Counted from the first letter of the stretch, positions 38,422-47,476 are shown. The stretch: DNA of 64,000 bases from JAEUKA01 sp044228505 (GCA_044228505.1 JBGAUT010000001.1:313136-377135); one strand, 5' to 3'. Numbers and translations are program-made. The notes: generated by a model from the letters alone, not told the origin.

Positions 38422-38476
38422 CGGTACGCTCCTTGGCATGTGGTTCAGGGCGAGAGGTGATGTTGGTTGGTGCAAG

Positions 38477-38492
38477 TGCACTGACCGTGCCA
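38477..38492 (-). promoter_or_regulatory. Candidate sigma-54 promoter of the DUF6973-like toxin gene
   Basis: On the minus strand TGGCACGGTCAGTGCA: perfect -24 element and GTGCA at -12, correct spacing. 55 bases upstream of ATG 38421. Two dyad copies lie 44-97 bases further upstream. Confidence 0.65.
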
Positions 38493-38535
38493 TAGCTTGT
38501 GCTGGGTGACCTTCAGGGGAGAACCTCAGTCCGTA

Positions 38536-38549
38536 CGCACAGGAGAGCG
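38536..38549. promoter_or_regulatory. Dyad copy (CGCACAGGAGAGCG), candidate activator site
   Basis: Left half CGCACA is perfect and right half AGAGCG matches TGTGCG at four of six positions. First of two tandem copies upstream of the toxin promoter, 25 bases apart start to start. Confidence 0.45.
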
Positions 38550-38560
38550 GGATGGACGTG

Positions 38561-38574
38561 CGCTCATCTGTGCG
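38561..38574. promoter_or_regulatory. Dyad copy (CGCTCATCTGTGCG), candidate activator site
   Basis: Right half TGTGCG is perfect and left half CGCTCA matches CGCACA at four of six positions. Second copy upstream of the toxin promoter; the spacing to the first is close to the pair upstream of the second toxin gene. Confidence 0.45.
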
Positions 38575-38620
38575 GGCTAACAAGTTCGGCCCGAGCAAGT
38601 GAGGGATTCTCATCCACCGT

Positions 38621-39745
38621 TCAGCTCTGCTTTGTGGTCATCACAGAAGGTACCTTCACGCCGCGAAGGATGAGATCTTCCAGGAAGGTTGGAGCCTTTC
38701 CGGTTGGTACCAGGGAACCCAAGATCCTTCCGGTCCCGTTTTCCTCCCCGGTCTGTTTGAACTCAAAGAGAGGACGCATCACATACTCTCCGTGAGAGCC
38801 AAGACCTTCCGCTTCAAATACACCTACGATGCGACGGCTGCCATCACGCAGCCGATTCTGCTGAACCACTACATCGATGGCAGAGATGATCTGTGCACGA
38901 AGTGGTCCCACGGGGAGATTGATGTCGCTCATCATGCACATGGTTTCTAACCGATGCATGGCATCGATTGCATAGTTGGCATGAAGTGTTGTCATGGAGC
39001 CGCCGTGTCCGGTCGACAGTGCTTGCACAAGCTCCATTGCTTCTCCTCCGCGAATTTCTCCTACAATGATTCGATCTGGACGAAGGCGAAGCACGGCCCG
39101 TAACAGATCGCGCATCGAGACTTCCCCTCGTCCTCTGCCGTCTTTGGGGCGGGTCTCCAAGTAGACCACGTGCTGCTTCTGAACTTGCAGCTCGCAAACA
39201 TCTTCCATCACGATAATTCTCTCATTGTCTGGAAAGAACGAAGAGAGTACGTTTAGTAGCGTAGTCTTCCCTGAGCCAGTTCCTCCCGCGACAACAATGT
39301 TGCGCTTGGCCAATAGACAGCCGCGGACAAAATCAAACACCTCCTGGGTAGAGCTTCCTTTTGTGACCAGCTCTTCGGGGCTGAGGCGATGGCGAGCGAA
39401 GCGGCGAATACTAACGGTGATTCCTCGACGAGAAGCCGGGGGGATCACGATCGAAACGCGTGAGCCGTCGGGAAGTCTACCTTCCAAGAAGGGATGCTCA
39501 TTACTAATGCTTTTGCCGACAAACTGGGCCAGGTTCTGACACAGTCCTTCTAGATCCGTTACTGAGGAAAACTTGACGTCGGTGAGATGAAGCTGTCCGC
39601 CTTGTTCACAGTAAACTTCTTGATGATTGTTGATTAGGATTTCTGACACAGACGCATCATCCAGCAGATGCTGCACCGGATGTAGGAAGCTGTTCAGGGT
39701 TTCATGAAAGACACTATCCGGAATGTGAGACAGAGAACCAGACAT
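38621..39745 (-). CDS. Second CpaF/TadA-type secretion ATPase
   Basis: 374 aa. PilT/VirB11-type ATPase of the Tad (CpaF) group: Walker A AGGTGSGKTT (about residues 172-181), Asp box VMEDVCELQ, Walker B RPDRIIVGEIRGGEA and His box TGHGGSMTTLHAN. It lacks the longer N-terminal region of the first CpaF (42195-43541) but keeps all catalytic motifs. It is the last gene of the minus-strand Tad operon, 8 bases after the TPR lipoprotein gene. A second ATPase may power a different step or substrate, but nothing in the sequence says which. Confidence 0.88.
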   Translation of the reverse strand: MSGSLSHIPDSVFHETLNSFLHPVQHLLDDASVSEILINNHQEVYCEQGGQLHLTDVKFSSVTDLEGLCQNLAQFVGKSISNEHPFLEGRLPDGSRVSIVIPPASRRGITVSIRRFARHRLSPEELVTKGSSTQEVFDFVRGCLLAKRNIVVAGGTGSGKTTLLNVLSSFFPDNERIIVMEDVCELQVQKQHVVYLETRPKDGRGRGEVSMRDLLRAVLRLRPDRIIVGEIRGGEAMELVQALSTGHGGSMTTLHANYAIDAMHRLETMCMMSDINLPVGPLRAQIISAIDVVVQQNRLRDGSRRIVGVFEAEGLGSHGEYVMRPLFEFKQTGEENGTGRILGSLVPTGKAPTFLEDLILRGVKVPSVMTTKQS

Positions 39746-39753
39746 GACGTTTC

Positions 39754-40395
39754 CTATTGACTAGAACGCGCTTGCTGAGAAAGGAGCAGTGCTGCACGTG
39801 CTTGCTGGGCTGCAGCACCCGCTGGCGCGATGGTTAGGTAGCGTTGATACATGGCGCATGCCTTAGCGGTACGCTCGGGAAGTGAAGATCGTTCATAGAA
39901 CCGCGCAACCTCCACGAACTGCTCAGATATTGATGGATACAACGCCAGCAGAGCCAGGTGTTGGTGCTCAGCTTCCCCCTGATCACCATGCGCTTCGAGA
40001 AGCAAGGCCAGCAGTCGTCGAAGCTCCAGGCTCTCTTTTTGCTCTAGGCCATTTTGACAACGTCTGATGGCATCGCTGTAATTCTGTGAGCGAATAGCAA
40101 TCGTGAGCCCGAGCTGGAACAGCTGCTCTCCCTGCGAGTCCGCAAGCGCACTATGCTCCGCAAGGGACAGGTACTGCATGGCGCGCAGATAGTCTTGTCG
40201 GTCGAGAGATAGACGAACCAGGTCCAGATAGACAGTCGGATCACGCGGGGTGACAGCAAGACGCTGTCGGGCGCTCGCGAGAGGATCGGTCGAGACCACG
40301 GGCTGTGTATGACAACCGAGCAGCACACAAGAAAGAGCGACGACCCCATAGAGGAATGCTGAACAGGTCATGCCACTTGTTTTTTGAGCAATCAA
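39754..40395 (-). CDS. TadD-like TPR lipoprotein
   Basis: 213 aa. The TTG start (40395) overlaps the stop of TadC and has GGAGG six bases upstream, which argues for coupled translation from TTG; ATG 40371 is the alternative. Signal peptide with lipobox VLLGC, then TPR-like repeats (DYLRAMQYLSLAE, NYSDAIRRCQNGLE). TadD lipoproteins assist secretin assembly in Tad systems; position and layout fit. Confidence 0.75.
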   Translation of the reverse strand: MIAQKTSGMTCSAFLYGVVALSCVLLGCHTQPVVSTDPLASARQRLAVTPRDPTVYLDLVRLSLDRQDYLRAMQYLSLAEHSALADSQGEQLFQLGLTIAIRSQNYSDAIRRCQNGLEQKESLELRRLLALLLEAHGDQGEAEHQHLALLALYPSISEQFVEVARFYERSSLPERTAKACAMYQRYLTIAPAGAAAQQARAALLLSQQARSSQ

Positions 40396-41312
40396 GGAGT
40401 CCCTCCAGTCATTGCATCGCCCATCGAGTTTAGGACTGGCACGACAATGACAATCATCAGCGCTGCGATGACAAGCATCACTGGCCCCAGCATCTGGAGG
40501 TTGGCATTGGCAATGTACGCTTCAGACTCCTGAACTCGTCGGTGACGAAGAATATCAGCCTGAATCCGCAAAATGTCGCGCAGCGGCATTCCCTTCTCTT
40601 CTGCTTGGATTACAGCGGTGGTAAACGATCGAACAGAGTCTGCGGGAACTCTCTCCGCAAACAGCTTGAGTGCAACCTTGCGGGTGCGGCCCAAGTTGAG
40701 TTGATGCAAGAACATGAGCAGCTCATCTCGAATGGGCATCTTGCCATCAGCGACTGAGGTCTTTGCCACCAAGAGACGGACGGAGCCGATAAAGTCCATG
40801 CCCGATTCCATGCTGAGTACAATCAGATCCGCCATCGTAGGAACAGAGCGTCCGACAGAAATGATTCGCTGTGCTGCGGTGCCGCGAATGCTGTCATAAG
40901 GGACGTACAGCCCCAGAAGGAACGCAGGCAGCGCAGCTGGCCAGGCAAACTGCCAGGCTGAGACAACAGCCAGCACAACACCGAGCATCAGAGAGATTCC
41001 TAGAACCTCACTAGGAACCAGGCCCGCTGGGTCGTCCGCTTGTCTGAGCCATAACTCTAGCTCCGCCCGACGTTTTGCCATCCACTGTCCTTGTGGAACA
41101 GCAGCGTATGCCGTGAAAAATCGCAGAAAAGGCCACAGCAGTGTAAACAGAATCGAAGTTTTGCTTGCCCGAAGCCGATTCCCCGCACGGCGTCCGGTCA
41201 CTGCATAGTCTGGATAGCGCACGGCTAGGACTGCGTCTAAAAGCATGGCAACCGCAATGCCAGCCACTGACAGACCGATGTACTTCATGCCAAGGCCAAG
41301 ATAGAAGTCCAT
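40392..41312 (-). CDS. tadC: TadC-like inner-membrane platform protein
   Basis: 306 aa. GspF/T2SF-type membrane protein with hydrophobic segments at the N-terminus (about 10-30), centre (about 105-145) and C-terminus (LGPVMLVIAALMIVIVVPVLN), and the cytoplasmic block MADLIVLSMESGMDFIGSVR ... AEEKGMPLRDILRIQAD, typical of TadC. With TadB it forms the platform that couples the CpaF motor to pilin assembly. It lies 19 bases after tadB. Confidence 0.88.
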   Translation of the reverse strand: MDFYLGLGMKYIGLSVAGIAVAMLLDAVLAVRYPDYAVTGRRAGNRLRASKTSILFTLLWPFLRFFTAYAAVPQGQWMAKRRAELELWLRQADDPAGLVPSEVLGISLMLGVVLAVVSAWQFAWPAALPAFLLGLYVPYDSIRGTAAQRIISVGRSVPTMADLIVLSMESGMDFIGSVRLLVAKTSVADGKMPIRDELLMFLHQLNLGRTRKVALKLFAERVPADSVRSFTTAVIQAEEKGMPLRDILRIQADILRHRRVQESEAYIANANLQMLGPVMLVIAALMIVIVVPVLNSMGDAMTGGTP

Positions 41313-41331
41313 TCGACCAGAATCTCCTCCG

Positions 41332-42195
41332 CTACAGGTTCTTCGGGCTTAGGATTTTGAGAGCCCACGCGGTGGCGGCCACAACGACTGCCATCGAAGC
41401 AAAGAGCGCTACCTTTCCAAAGTAGCTGTTCATCAAAGAGTCCCACGCGACCGGCAAAGATGTCTTCAGTCCTACGAGCCCCAGCGGGTACAGCAGTGCC
41501 ACAAAGAAGAACTGATTTCGTTGTCCCTTGGTCTTGGTCGCAAGCTCCAGCTCAACGCGGACCGCTTCGCGTGTGGAAATCGCAATCCGACGCAACGTAA
41601 CAGCGATGTTTCCGCCAGTCTTTCGTCCGACAACCAAGGCGATGACCATCGAAGTGATGAAGGCGTCGTTGCATCTCTCTGCCATGCTTTGTAGCGCGTC
41701 GTCTAAGCTCTGCCCCAATCGATAGCCAGCGATGACGCGGTTTACTTCTTCCGACATGGGAGGCTTCATGTGCTGGGAAACCAGAATCAGCGCTTCCTCT
41801 AAGGAGGGTGTCACCTGAAGGGCGTTGGCAATGAGTTGCAGAGATGGATCGATCTGCAGTTGTAGTTCCTCTCGTCGCTTCTGCACCCGCTGCTTGATGT
41901 GAATCATCGGGTACAGGAGGCCTGCAGCAAGACCTCCTAGGAGGAGCAGCGGCTGCTGAGTCAGTGCCCCTAACATCAGTCCGAGAAGCCCTGCCGCCCC
42001 ATGGCGCATCGCAAAGTCGCGAGCGGGCATTCGTTCATTCAGATAGTTGGCGTGCTCTTGGTACCAAAGCGCATAGGAACGCCACGCCTGCTGTGGTAAG
42101 GCGTTTTCAACGCGAATCCAGACATCGACAGCCATCAGGACGGCTACTACTGACACCGCGGCTAGTACATAGCCCAGGACAGAGAGCATCAGCAT
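41332..42195 (-). CDS. tadB: TadB-like inner-membrane platform protein
   Basis: 287 aa. T2SF domain with TPSLEEALILVSQHMKPPMSEE and GQSLDDALQSMAERCNDAFITSMVIALVVGRKTGGN, the classical TadB cytoplasmic loop, flanked by membrane segments near residues 5-25, 70-95, 230-250 and 260-280. The start codon shares one base with the CpaF stop codon, so the two are coupled. Confidence 0.9.
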   Translation of the reverse strand: MLMLSVLGYVLAAVSVVAVLMAVDVWIRVENALPQQAWRSYALWYQEHANYLNERMPARDFAMRHGAAGLLGLMLGALTQQPLLLLGGLAAGLLYPMIHIKQRVQKRREELQLQIDPSLQLIANALQVTPSLEEALILVSQHMKPPMSEEVNRVIAGYRLGQSLDDALQSMAERCNDAFITSMVIALVVGRKTGGNIAVTLRRIAISTREAVRVELELATKTKGQRNQFFFVALLYPLGLVGLKTSLPVAWDSLMNSYFGKVALFASMAVVVAATAWALKILSPKNL

Positions 42196-43541
42196 CAGAA
42201 GGCTTCCCCAGGAGAGATGAGCCCGAGCGAATAGAACTCATTGATGAAGGTTGGGACGTAGCCGGTAGCACGAAAGCGTCCAGACACACGCTCATGATGA
42301 CCCGCCCCTACCAAGGCAGCCTGGCGCTCGAAGACAAACAGCGGGTGGAGAGCAACTTCACCACCATCATCTAGACCGATCAGTTCTGAGATGGCCGTGA
42401 TCCGTCGCGTACCATCAGCAAAGCGGCTCTGCTGAACGACAACGTGAACCGCATTCGCAATCTGGGCGCGAATCGCTTTGGCTGGCAGTTCAACATCGGC
42501 CATCAGACAGAGTGTCTCTAGTCGAGCAACTGCTTCCTCTGGATTGTTGGCATGAAGAGTCGTGAGCGAGCCGTCATGACCAGTGTTCATTGCCTGAAGC
42601 ATATCGAGCGCTTCGCCACCGCGACACTCACCAACAATGATCCGATCTGGACGCATCCGCAGCGCGTTCTTCACCAGATCTCGGATGGTGAAGGCTCCGT
42701 TGCCTTCAAAGTTTGCCGGACGGGTCTCCAGCCTGACAACATGCGGCTGAACGAGTTGTAGTTCCGCTGCATCCTCAATGGTGATGATGCGCTCTGTCGG
42801 ATCAATAAACTGGGATAGCGCGTTCAGGAGCGTTGTTTTTCCGGAACCAGTACCACCGGACACCACAATATTCTTTCGGGACTGAACACAGCGAATCAGA
42901 AATCGCAACATCCGTTCATCCAAAGACGGCGTGGCTTGTTTCTGGAGCGCAACGAGAGAGAGCGGCCGTTTGCTGAACTTACGGATTGTGACCGCTGGTC
43001 CACGGAGCGCCAGCGGTGGAATGATGATGTTTACGCGGGATCCATCCTTTAACCGAGCGTCTACCAGTGGCTGGCTTTCATCGACACGCCGACCGAGCGG
43101 CATGATGATGCGTTCGATGATCGAACGAAGTGCGCCATCAGAGCCAAAACACACAGGAGCCCGACGGAGTCGTCCACGCTGCTCAATGTAAACAGTCTGT
43201 CGATCGATGACCATGATCTCCGAGATTGTCTCATCCGCGATCAGTGGTTCCAGCGCGCCAAGACGCAGTGCTTCAGCAAGAAACTGTTCCTTCACTTCCA
43301 GGCGAGAAGTGACCGGAGGGATCTGGTCTTGGAATTCGTCCAAAATGGTATCAACCAGTGAGTCTGCATAGCGCTGAAATTCTGCGGACTCAACCTCTTC
43401 GGGACGAAGAGAAGGAAGGTCTACAAGTTCCAGGAATCGCCGATGCATGGACTCACGCAGTGCTTGCACTCGGGTATCGAGCAGACGTCGTAGCTGCTGC
43501 TCAAGCTCTGCTTCTTCATCCACCAAGGCTGGCGCGGCCAT
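42195..43541 (-). CDS. cpaF: CpaF/TadA secretion ATPase
   Basis: 448 aa. Motor of the Tad pilus: long N-terminal helical domain, then Walker A SGGTGSGKTT (about 230-239), Asp box TIEDAAELQ, Walker B RPDRIIVGECRGGEA and His box TGHDGSLTTLHAN. It matches the full length of CpaF proteins, unlike the shorter second copy at 38621-39745. It follows the two small pilin-like genes by 7 bases and leads the ATPase/platform part of the operon. Confidence 0.93.
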   Translation of the reverse strand: MAAPALVDEEAELEQQLRRLLDTRVQALRESMHRRFLELVDLPSLRPEEVESAEFQRYADSLVDTILDEFQDQIPPVTSRLEVKEQFLAEALRLGALEPLIADETISEIMVIDRQTVYIEQRGRLRRAPVCFGSDGALRSIIERIIMPLGRRVDESQPLVDARLKDGSRVNIIIPPLALRGPAVTIRKFSKRPLSLVALQKQATPSLDERMLRFLIRCVQSRKNIVVSGGTGSGKTTLLNALSQFIDPTERIITIEDAAELQLVQPHVVRLETRPANFEGNGAFTIRDLVKNALRMRPDRIIVGECRGGEALDMLQAMNTGHDGSLTTLHANNPEEAVARLETLCLMADVELPAKAIRAQIANAVHVVVQQSRFADGTRRITAISELIGLDDGGEVALHPLFVFERQAALVGAGHHERVSGRFRATGYVPTFINEFYSLGLISPGEAF

Positions 43542-43548
43542 AGCTCTG

Positions 43549-43830
43549 CTAGTTCCTTTTAGATGGTGAAGGGGAGAGTCCAGAACAAGCGGCCCCCCCC
43601 GATAGCTCGGTGTTGAGACACTTTGCGGCTGTTCGCATCGCGGGGACTAGCTTGTTTCCCACCCACAGGGCCATCGCCACGAAGATCAGCGCCAGTAGCG
43701 CGACTTCTGCTGCAGCCATTCCGGAAGATGAGCGGAGGAAGGAACGATAATTCCTTCGGCTTGGCAGATGCGAGGGACGATCAGTCTGTGCAGCGATGCC
43801 GCGAGCGAGCGAGTAAGGATGATGTTCCAT
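43549..43830 (-). CDS. Flp-type pilin-like protein
   Basis: 93 aa. A ~37-residue leader ends SSSG, then MAAAEVALLALIFVAMALWVG: class III prepilin site after G37 with Glu at +5 (E42). A short Cys-containing tail (C71, C82) follows. The leader is long for Flp pilins, so the start may be internal. It sits between a second pilin-like gene and cpaF. Confidence 0.75.
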   Translation of the reverse strand: MEHHPYSLARGIAAQTDRPSHLPSRRNYRSFLRSSSGMAAAEVALLALIFVAMALWVGNKLVPAMRTAAKCLNTELSGGAACSGLSPSPSKRN

Positions 43831-43842
43831 GGCCGGGAGTCC

Positions 43843-44046
43843 CTAAAAAGTTCCCAGGATGAAGTTTGCAGTCCGCCCACTTTCGACCAGGGAATCGTAA
43901 ATCGACCACAACAGGAAGCCGAACGGAATGGCCAGCACCAAAGTGGACATCAGGAAGCTGGCCGTTGGATACACCGCGCCTCGTTCGTCCTGCAAAAACT
44001 GATGGAGCTGAAACACTGCAGAGGGGAATCGATGCAAGTGCTGCAT
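43843..44046 (-). CDS. Small pilin-like membrane protein
   Basis: 67 aa from ATG 44046. LQDERG-AVYPTASFLMSTLVLAIPFGFLLW resembles a TadE/Flp N-terminus, but the +5 Glu is missing (Pro/Thr instead). The sigma-54-like promoter at 44061-44076 would put transcription start only ~5 bases from this ATG, so translation may be leaderless or start at an internal GTG (44016). It heads the minus-strand Tad operon. Confidence 0.6.
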   Translation of the reverse strand: MQHLHRFPSAVFQLHQFLQDERGAVYPTASFLMSTLVLAIPFGFLLWSIYDSLVESGRTANFILGTF

Positions 44047-44060
44047 GATTTCGTTCGAAG

Positions 44061-44076
44061 TGCAACTCGCGTGCCG
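44061..44076 (-). promoter_or_regulatory. Candidate sigma-54 promoter of the minus-strand Tad operon
   Basis: On the minus strand CGGCACGCGAGTTGCA: -24 GGCACG and -12 TTGCA, ideal spacing. It is divergent from a second -24/-12 site at 44223-44238, with a perfect dyad between them. Confidence 0.75.
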
Positions 44077-44142
44077 CAACGGCGAAACTCTTCGGCACGC
44101 CGGGCTAGAGCGTGAAGGAGAGCGCTGATAGACCACTGATCC

Positions 44143-44156
44143 CGCACAACTGTGCG
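44143..44156. promoter_or_regulatory. Perfect dyad CGCACA-AC-TGTGCG, candidate activator site
   Basis: Both halves match exactly. It lies between the divergent -24/-12 promoters of the cpaF operon and the TadE/FHA operon, 66 bases from each. Confidence 0.7.
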
Positions 44157-44222
44157 CACACTTGTTGCATTGGCTTGCTCGATTTTCGCCCGCAGCAAGT
44201 AGTGGCGGAGCGCGTGGAACAT

Positions 44223-44238
44223 TGGCCCAGTTCTTGTT
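44223..44238 (+). promoter_or_regulatory. Candidate sigma-54 promoter of the TadE/FHA operon
   Basis: TGGCCCAGTTCTTGTT: -24 GG and a -12 TTGTT (T for C). It ends 32 bases before ATG 44271. Confidence 0.6.
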
Positions 44239-44270
44239 TGTGTGGTCTGACAGCACCACGGAGGACTCTC

Positions 44271-44822
44271 ATGATCGAGCGCTTGGTCCGTAAGACAGCT
44301 CAGCATATGCAGACATTCTGGACCGATGAGCATGGGGAACTGTCGCCCGTTAGCTATCTGATCGGATTCTTACTAGCCCTGATGCTTATCTTCTTTTCGC
44401 TGGATCTAGGGCTGAGAAAGGGCGCTCGGCTTGCGGTTGAGTATGCCGCGTACTGTGGTGCCAGAGCCGCAGCCACTCAACTTCCACTAAGAGAGGACAG
44501 TGGTGCCTGCCTAAGTGACGAAGAGCGTACCGCTGTCGAAACAGCCACTGCTGCTTGCTTGGCCTCCGTTGTTACCAAGCGTGGGACATTCGGGCTCCTT
44601 GAGCAGTTGGTTGCCCAAGCCAAGTCGCATACCTCAATCCGAATCTTGAATGGAAGCAGCGAGGTGCGCTCAGGGAACTGTCTCGGACACAATGCCGTCG
44701 TGACTGTTGAAGTAACGTACACGCATGACATTCCTGTTCCGATGTCTCCGCTGCTTCATCTAGGTGATGGGACAACCAAGATGGTTGCATCAGCCAGTGC
44801 GATGCTTCAGACCGTGAAGTGA
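44271..44822 (+). CDS. TadE-like minor pilin/pseudopilin
   Basis: 183 aa from ATG 44271 (GGAGG six bases upstream; the longer frame is not needed). Short basic N-terminus, then DEHGELSPVSYLIGFLLALMLIFFSL and RLAVEYAAYCGARAAATQL, the TadE pattern of a membrane helix followed by a C-terminal periplasmic domain. Cysteines at C62, near the start of the domain, and two more pairs later suggest disulfides. The FHA gene follows after 6 bases. Confidence 0.78.
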   Translation: MIERLVRKTAQHMQTFWTDEHGELSPVSYLIGFLLALMLIFFSLDLGLRKGARLAVEYAAYCGARAAATQLPLREDSGACLSDEERTAVETATAACLASVVTKRGTFGLLEQLVAQAKSHTSIRILNGSSEVRSGNCLGHNAVVTVEVTYTHDIPVPMSPLLHLGDGTTKMVASASAMLQTVK

Positions 44823-44828
44823 TTAGCA

Positions 44829-45824
44829 ATGAGTACCAAGTTCTCTCTTCGCATCATTGGACCGAACAGCAACCGTCGCTTTGAACTTGTGCCAGGCGAC
44901 ATCAGTCACGTTGGACGAGCGGTCGAGTCGAACATCCTGATCGCAGATCCAAATATCTCTCGGCAGCAGTTTGTGTTGCATGCACAAGAGGATCATGTGG
45001 ATGTCGCAATGAATCCACAGAGCCCTAACCGACTCATCAAGAACGGACAGACAGTTGTTTCTGCGGACTGGTATCCAGGGGAGTATTTCGACATCGGTCC
45101 GTATCGATTTGAGCTGGAAGCTACCGATGAACTACCGGTCGCCCCTCCAACCGGACTGCCTCCCGATCCAGCAGGGCACGTGGACGTGAAACTGGCTCTG
45201 GAGGTCAACCGAATCGCACCTCGCTGGAGCACGGTGGTGCCGGCCGATGAAGCAATCGATCAAGGCAAGCAAAATATCGAGCGCAACTCGCTCAAGAAGG
45301 TATCACTCGCAGTCGCACTGATGGTTGTGTCCGTTATTATCGGACTGGAGTTTCTGTCGGATGGATCCTCAGGAGGAGATTTGTTCGATACAGCGAAGGT
45401 CAAGCCCCCCGAAGACGTCATGGATCTGGTGAAGCCGCCGAGCTGTCAAAGCCCTGATGCGTGTCTAAATGTGGCGAAGGAAAGCTATCAGGTGGCGGAA
45501 AAGCTCCGGGTAAGCGGAGCACGTGACTTGCCAACCTTGTATAAGATTGCCAAGTCCTATCGGCGCTCGGTACTGGCGCTTCAGGGACATACAGATAGGC
45601 TGCCCAAGTTGCAGGAGCATGAGCAGAGTTCCCGACGGATCTTGCAGACAGCTCTTGATGACCTGTTGTTCAAAATGGAACGAGCCAGAGCAGAAGGAGA
45701 TGCGATGCGACAGTTTAGTGCGGTGCAGACGCTTCTCACACTGTGTGCCGAAGATCCATTGAGATCGTGTACCGATTGGGAGCGAACCGGGAGACAGTTG
45801 CAAGAGCGACTGTCTGCACGGTAG
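44829..45824 (+). CDS. Inner-membrane FHA-domain protein
   Basis: 331 aa. N-terminal FHA domain (about residues 8-95): SHVGRAVESNILIADPNISRQQ and NRLIKNG. A membrane segment (about 158-178, SLAVALMVVSVIIGLEFL) separates it from a helical periplasmic part with a few Cys. FHA domains bind phosphothreonine, so this protein could link the machine to the Ser/Thr kinase at 55465. Co-transcribed with the TadE-like gene. Confidence 0.8.
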   Translation: MSTKFSLRIIGPNSNRRFELVPGDISHVGRAVESNILIADPNISRQQFVLHAQEDHVDVAMNPQSPNRLIKNGQTVVSADWYPGEYFDIGPYRFELEATDELPVAPPTGLPPDPAGHVDVKLALEVNRIAPRWSTVVPADEAIDQGKQNIERNSLKKVSLAVALMVVSVIIGLEFLSDGSSGGDLFDTAKVKPPEDVMDLVKPPSCQSPDACLNVAKESYQVAEKLRVSGARDLPTLYKIAKSYRRSVLALQGHTDRLPKLQEHEQSSRRILQTALDDLLFKMERARAEGDAMRQFSAVQTLLTLCAEDPLRSCTDWERTGRQLQERLSAR

Positions 45825-45850
45825 CCCGCTCGCCCTGGGATCACCCCGAC

Positions 45851-46543
45851 CTATTGTCTTTTTCCGCCCCCCCAAGGTACGACGTTAACGGTCGGCTTGA
45901 CGACAGGTAGTTTTCGAGAGACTGGTTTGACAAACAGGTTTGAGTGAAACGACAAAATTCCGCCCTTTTCAGGCAGAGTGAAGCTTTGGGTTGGATCACT
46001 TCCCTGAGTTTTGGCGTCCTTGCTGGCTAGGATGGTCACTTTGAGTTCATCACCAGGCTTGCCTGCCAAGCGAAAGGCGGCGGCGCTTCGTGTGTTCAGC
46101 CGTGCAACCTCTGACCCATTTGCAGCAACTGCGAGCATTGGGGCTTGGGCTGCACTCACCAGCACTACATAGGACTCCTTTTTGGGACGAAGATGGACTT
46201 CATGAAGGATTTCAACCACAGCCCGCTTGTCGCCGAGCTTTTTGAGCACCAGCTTGCGCGTGGGTGAACCTTCGGCCAGCATGAGTGCGGCTGGCAGTTT
46301 CGCAATCTCAAACTGGATCTCTTGTCCTTCTCGTCCTTCTAGGTGGAGTAGTACATCACCGTGTGCGTCACTTTCGCGTACAGGATCTCCGGCTCGCGCA
46401 ATGGCGACCCCCGATACTGCTGTTCCATCGGTCAAGGCACAGTGAACCCGTACCCGGTATTGACTAATCTGGTTATTCCGCTCACAACCGCCAAGAGCGG
46501 CCAACATGCACACCGGTAGAAGCGCTTGTCTGACGATACGCAT
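45851..46543 (-). CDS. Hypothetical lipoprotein
   Basis: 230 aa. Signal peptide with lipobox AALGGC. The mature part is mostly beta (two Ig- or PEGA-like blocks, ALTDGTAVSGVAIARAGD with SDAHGDVLLHLEG, and GKPGDELKVTILASKDA). No enzyme motif. It follows the TM protein gene at 46556 by 12 bases in the same operon, under the sigma-54-like promoter at 47509-47524. Confidence 0.65.
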   Translation of the reverse strand: MRIVRQALLPVCMLAALGGCERNNQISQYRVRVHCALTDGTAVSGVAIARAGDPVRESDAHGDVLLHLEGREGQEIQFEIAKLPAALMLAEGSPTRKLVLKKLGDKRAVVEILHEVHLRPKKESYVVLVSAAQAPMLAVAANGSEVARLNTRSAAAFRLAGKPGDELKVTILASKDAKTQGSDPTQSFTLPEKGGILSFHSNLFVKPVSRKLPVVKPTVNVVPWGGGKRQ

Positions 46544-46555
46544 TGGTCCGGGCTC

Positions 46556-47476
46556 CTATCGCTCTGGGTTCCGTGCGCCAAGCTGCCGTTGCAGCACAGC
46601 GGTAGCTTCAAGGGTCGCGTGATCGCAGGAAATGGACGAGTATTTCTCAAACAGGGACTGCGCTTGCTCAAGGCGGCCTTTCTCAAAGGCTGTGACCGCC
46701 TCGAGTAAAAGCTGATCCCGGACCGCAGAGCTCATGAACTCTGTAGAGTCTTTGATGCATCGAGACGCTGCGCTTTCCCGCTCTGCATGCTCGGACGCAG
46801 TTGTTGAGGTGTGCTGTGGAGGCGTGGGTGGAGAGACTGGTTTGCTGACAAGCGAAGGAGGCGATGCGGTAGCAGGAAGGAAGGACCAGATTACTGCGCC
46901 GAGCACTGCCACTGCGCTGCTTGCAAGCAGACCTGTTTGTAGCTTCTTACGGCGAGAGTCTACGCTCGCTGGGGCTGACTTGGATTTGGGCGTGCTTGGA
47001 CTCGCTGGTTTTGTCTGTAAGCTAACTGGAATCGCACCCTTCAGTTGCGCCTGTGCATCAGCAAGGGCTGCCTTGCTTGCGATCGGTAGCACGGGAGTGC
47101 CCGAAGGGACGTAGGCCACTTGCGTTGCTGGGGCGACCTTCTTGATGGGGGTAGCCTGCGATGAGGGACTCAGCGGGGGGGACTGGGCCGGGCTTGGTTC
47201 TTTGACTCCACTTCCAACGCCGGGAACCACAAACACGCCGGTCTGAGCATGATGCGCAGCACTCGGTGCGGATGCCGCTGGCTGGGAGACAATCGGAGTT
47301 AGTGATGCAACAGCCGGAGTCTCTTCCTTGTGTGCAGAGGATGCTGTTGTGGTCGCTTGTTGTGGATTCCTTTCCGGTGCTCCTGTCGGCGCAGGAGGGG
47401 CGACTGCACCGCCATCAGTTGGCACCTTGTTTTCCGATTCATCGTCTAAGCCAAAGAACCAGTTGAACGTCTGCAT
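46556..47476 (-). CDS. Membrane protein with a disordered N-terminus and TPR-like C-terminus
   Basis: 306 aa from ATG 47476 (AAGG upstream; the longer frame crosses the promoter). A short N-terminal motif (MQTFNWFFGLDDES) is followed by ~150 residues rich in Ala/Pro/Ser/Thr, one membrane segment (about 175-198, GLLASSAVAVLGAVIWSFLPA) and a C-terminal part with one TPR-like unit (EAVTAFEKGRLEQAQSLFEKY). This resembles TonB/FimV-like envelope scaffolds. It probably spans the inner membrane in the Tad apparatus. Confidence 0.6.
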   Translation of the reverse strand: MQTFNWFFGLDDESENKVPTDGGAVAPPAPTGAPERNPQQATTTASSAHKEETPAVASLTPIVSQPAASAPSAAHHAQTGVFVVPGVGSGVKEPSPAQSPPLSPSSQATPIKKVAPATQVAYVPSGTPVLPIASKAALADAQAQLKGAIPVSLQTKPASPSTPKSKSAPASVDSRRKKLQTGLLASSAVAVLGAVIWSFLPATASPPSLVSKPVSPPTPPQHTSTTASEHAERESAASRCIKDSTEFMSSAVRDQLLLEAVTAFEKGRLEQAQSLFEKYSSISCDHATLEATAVLQRQLGARNPER

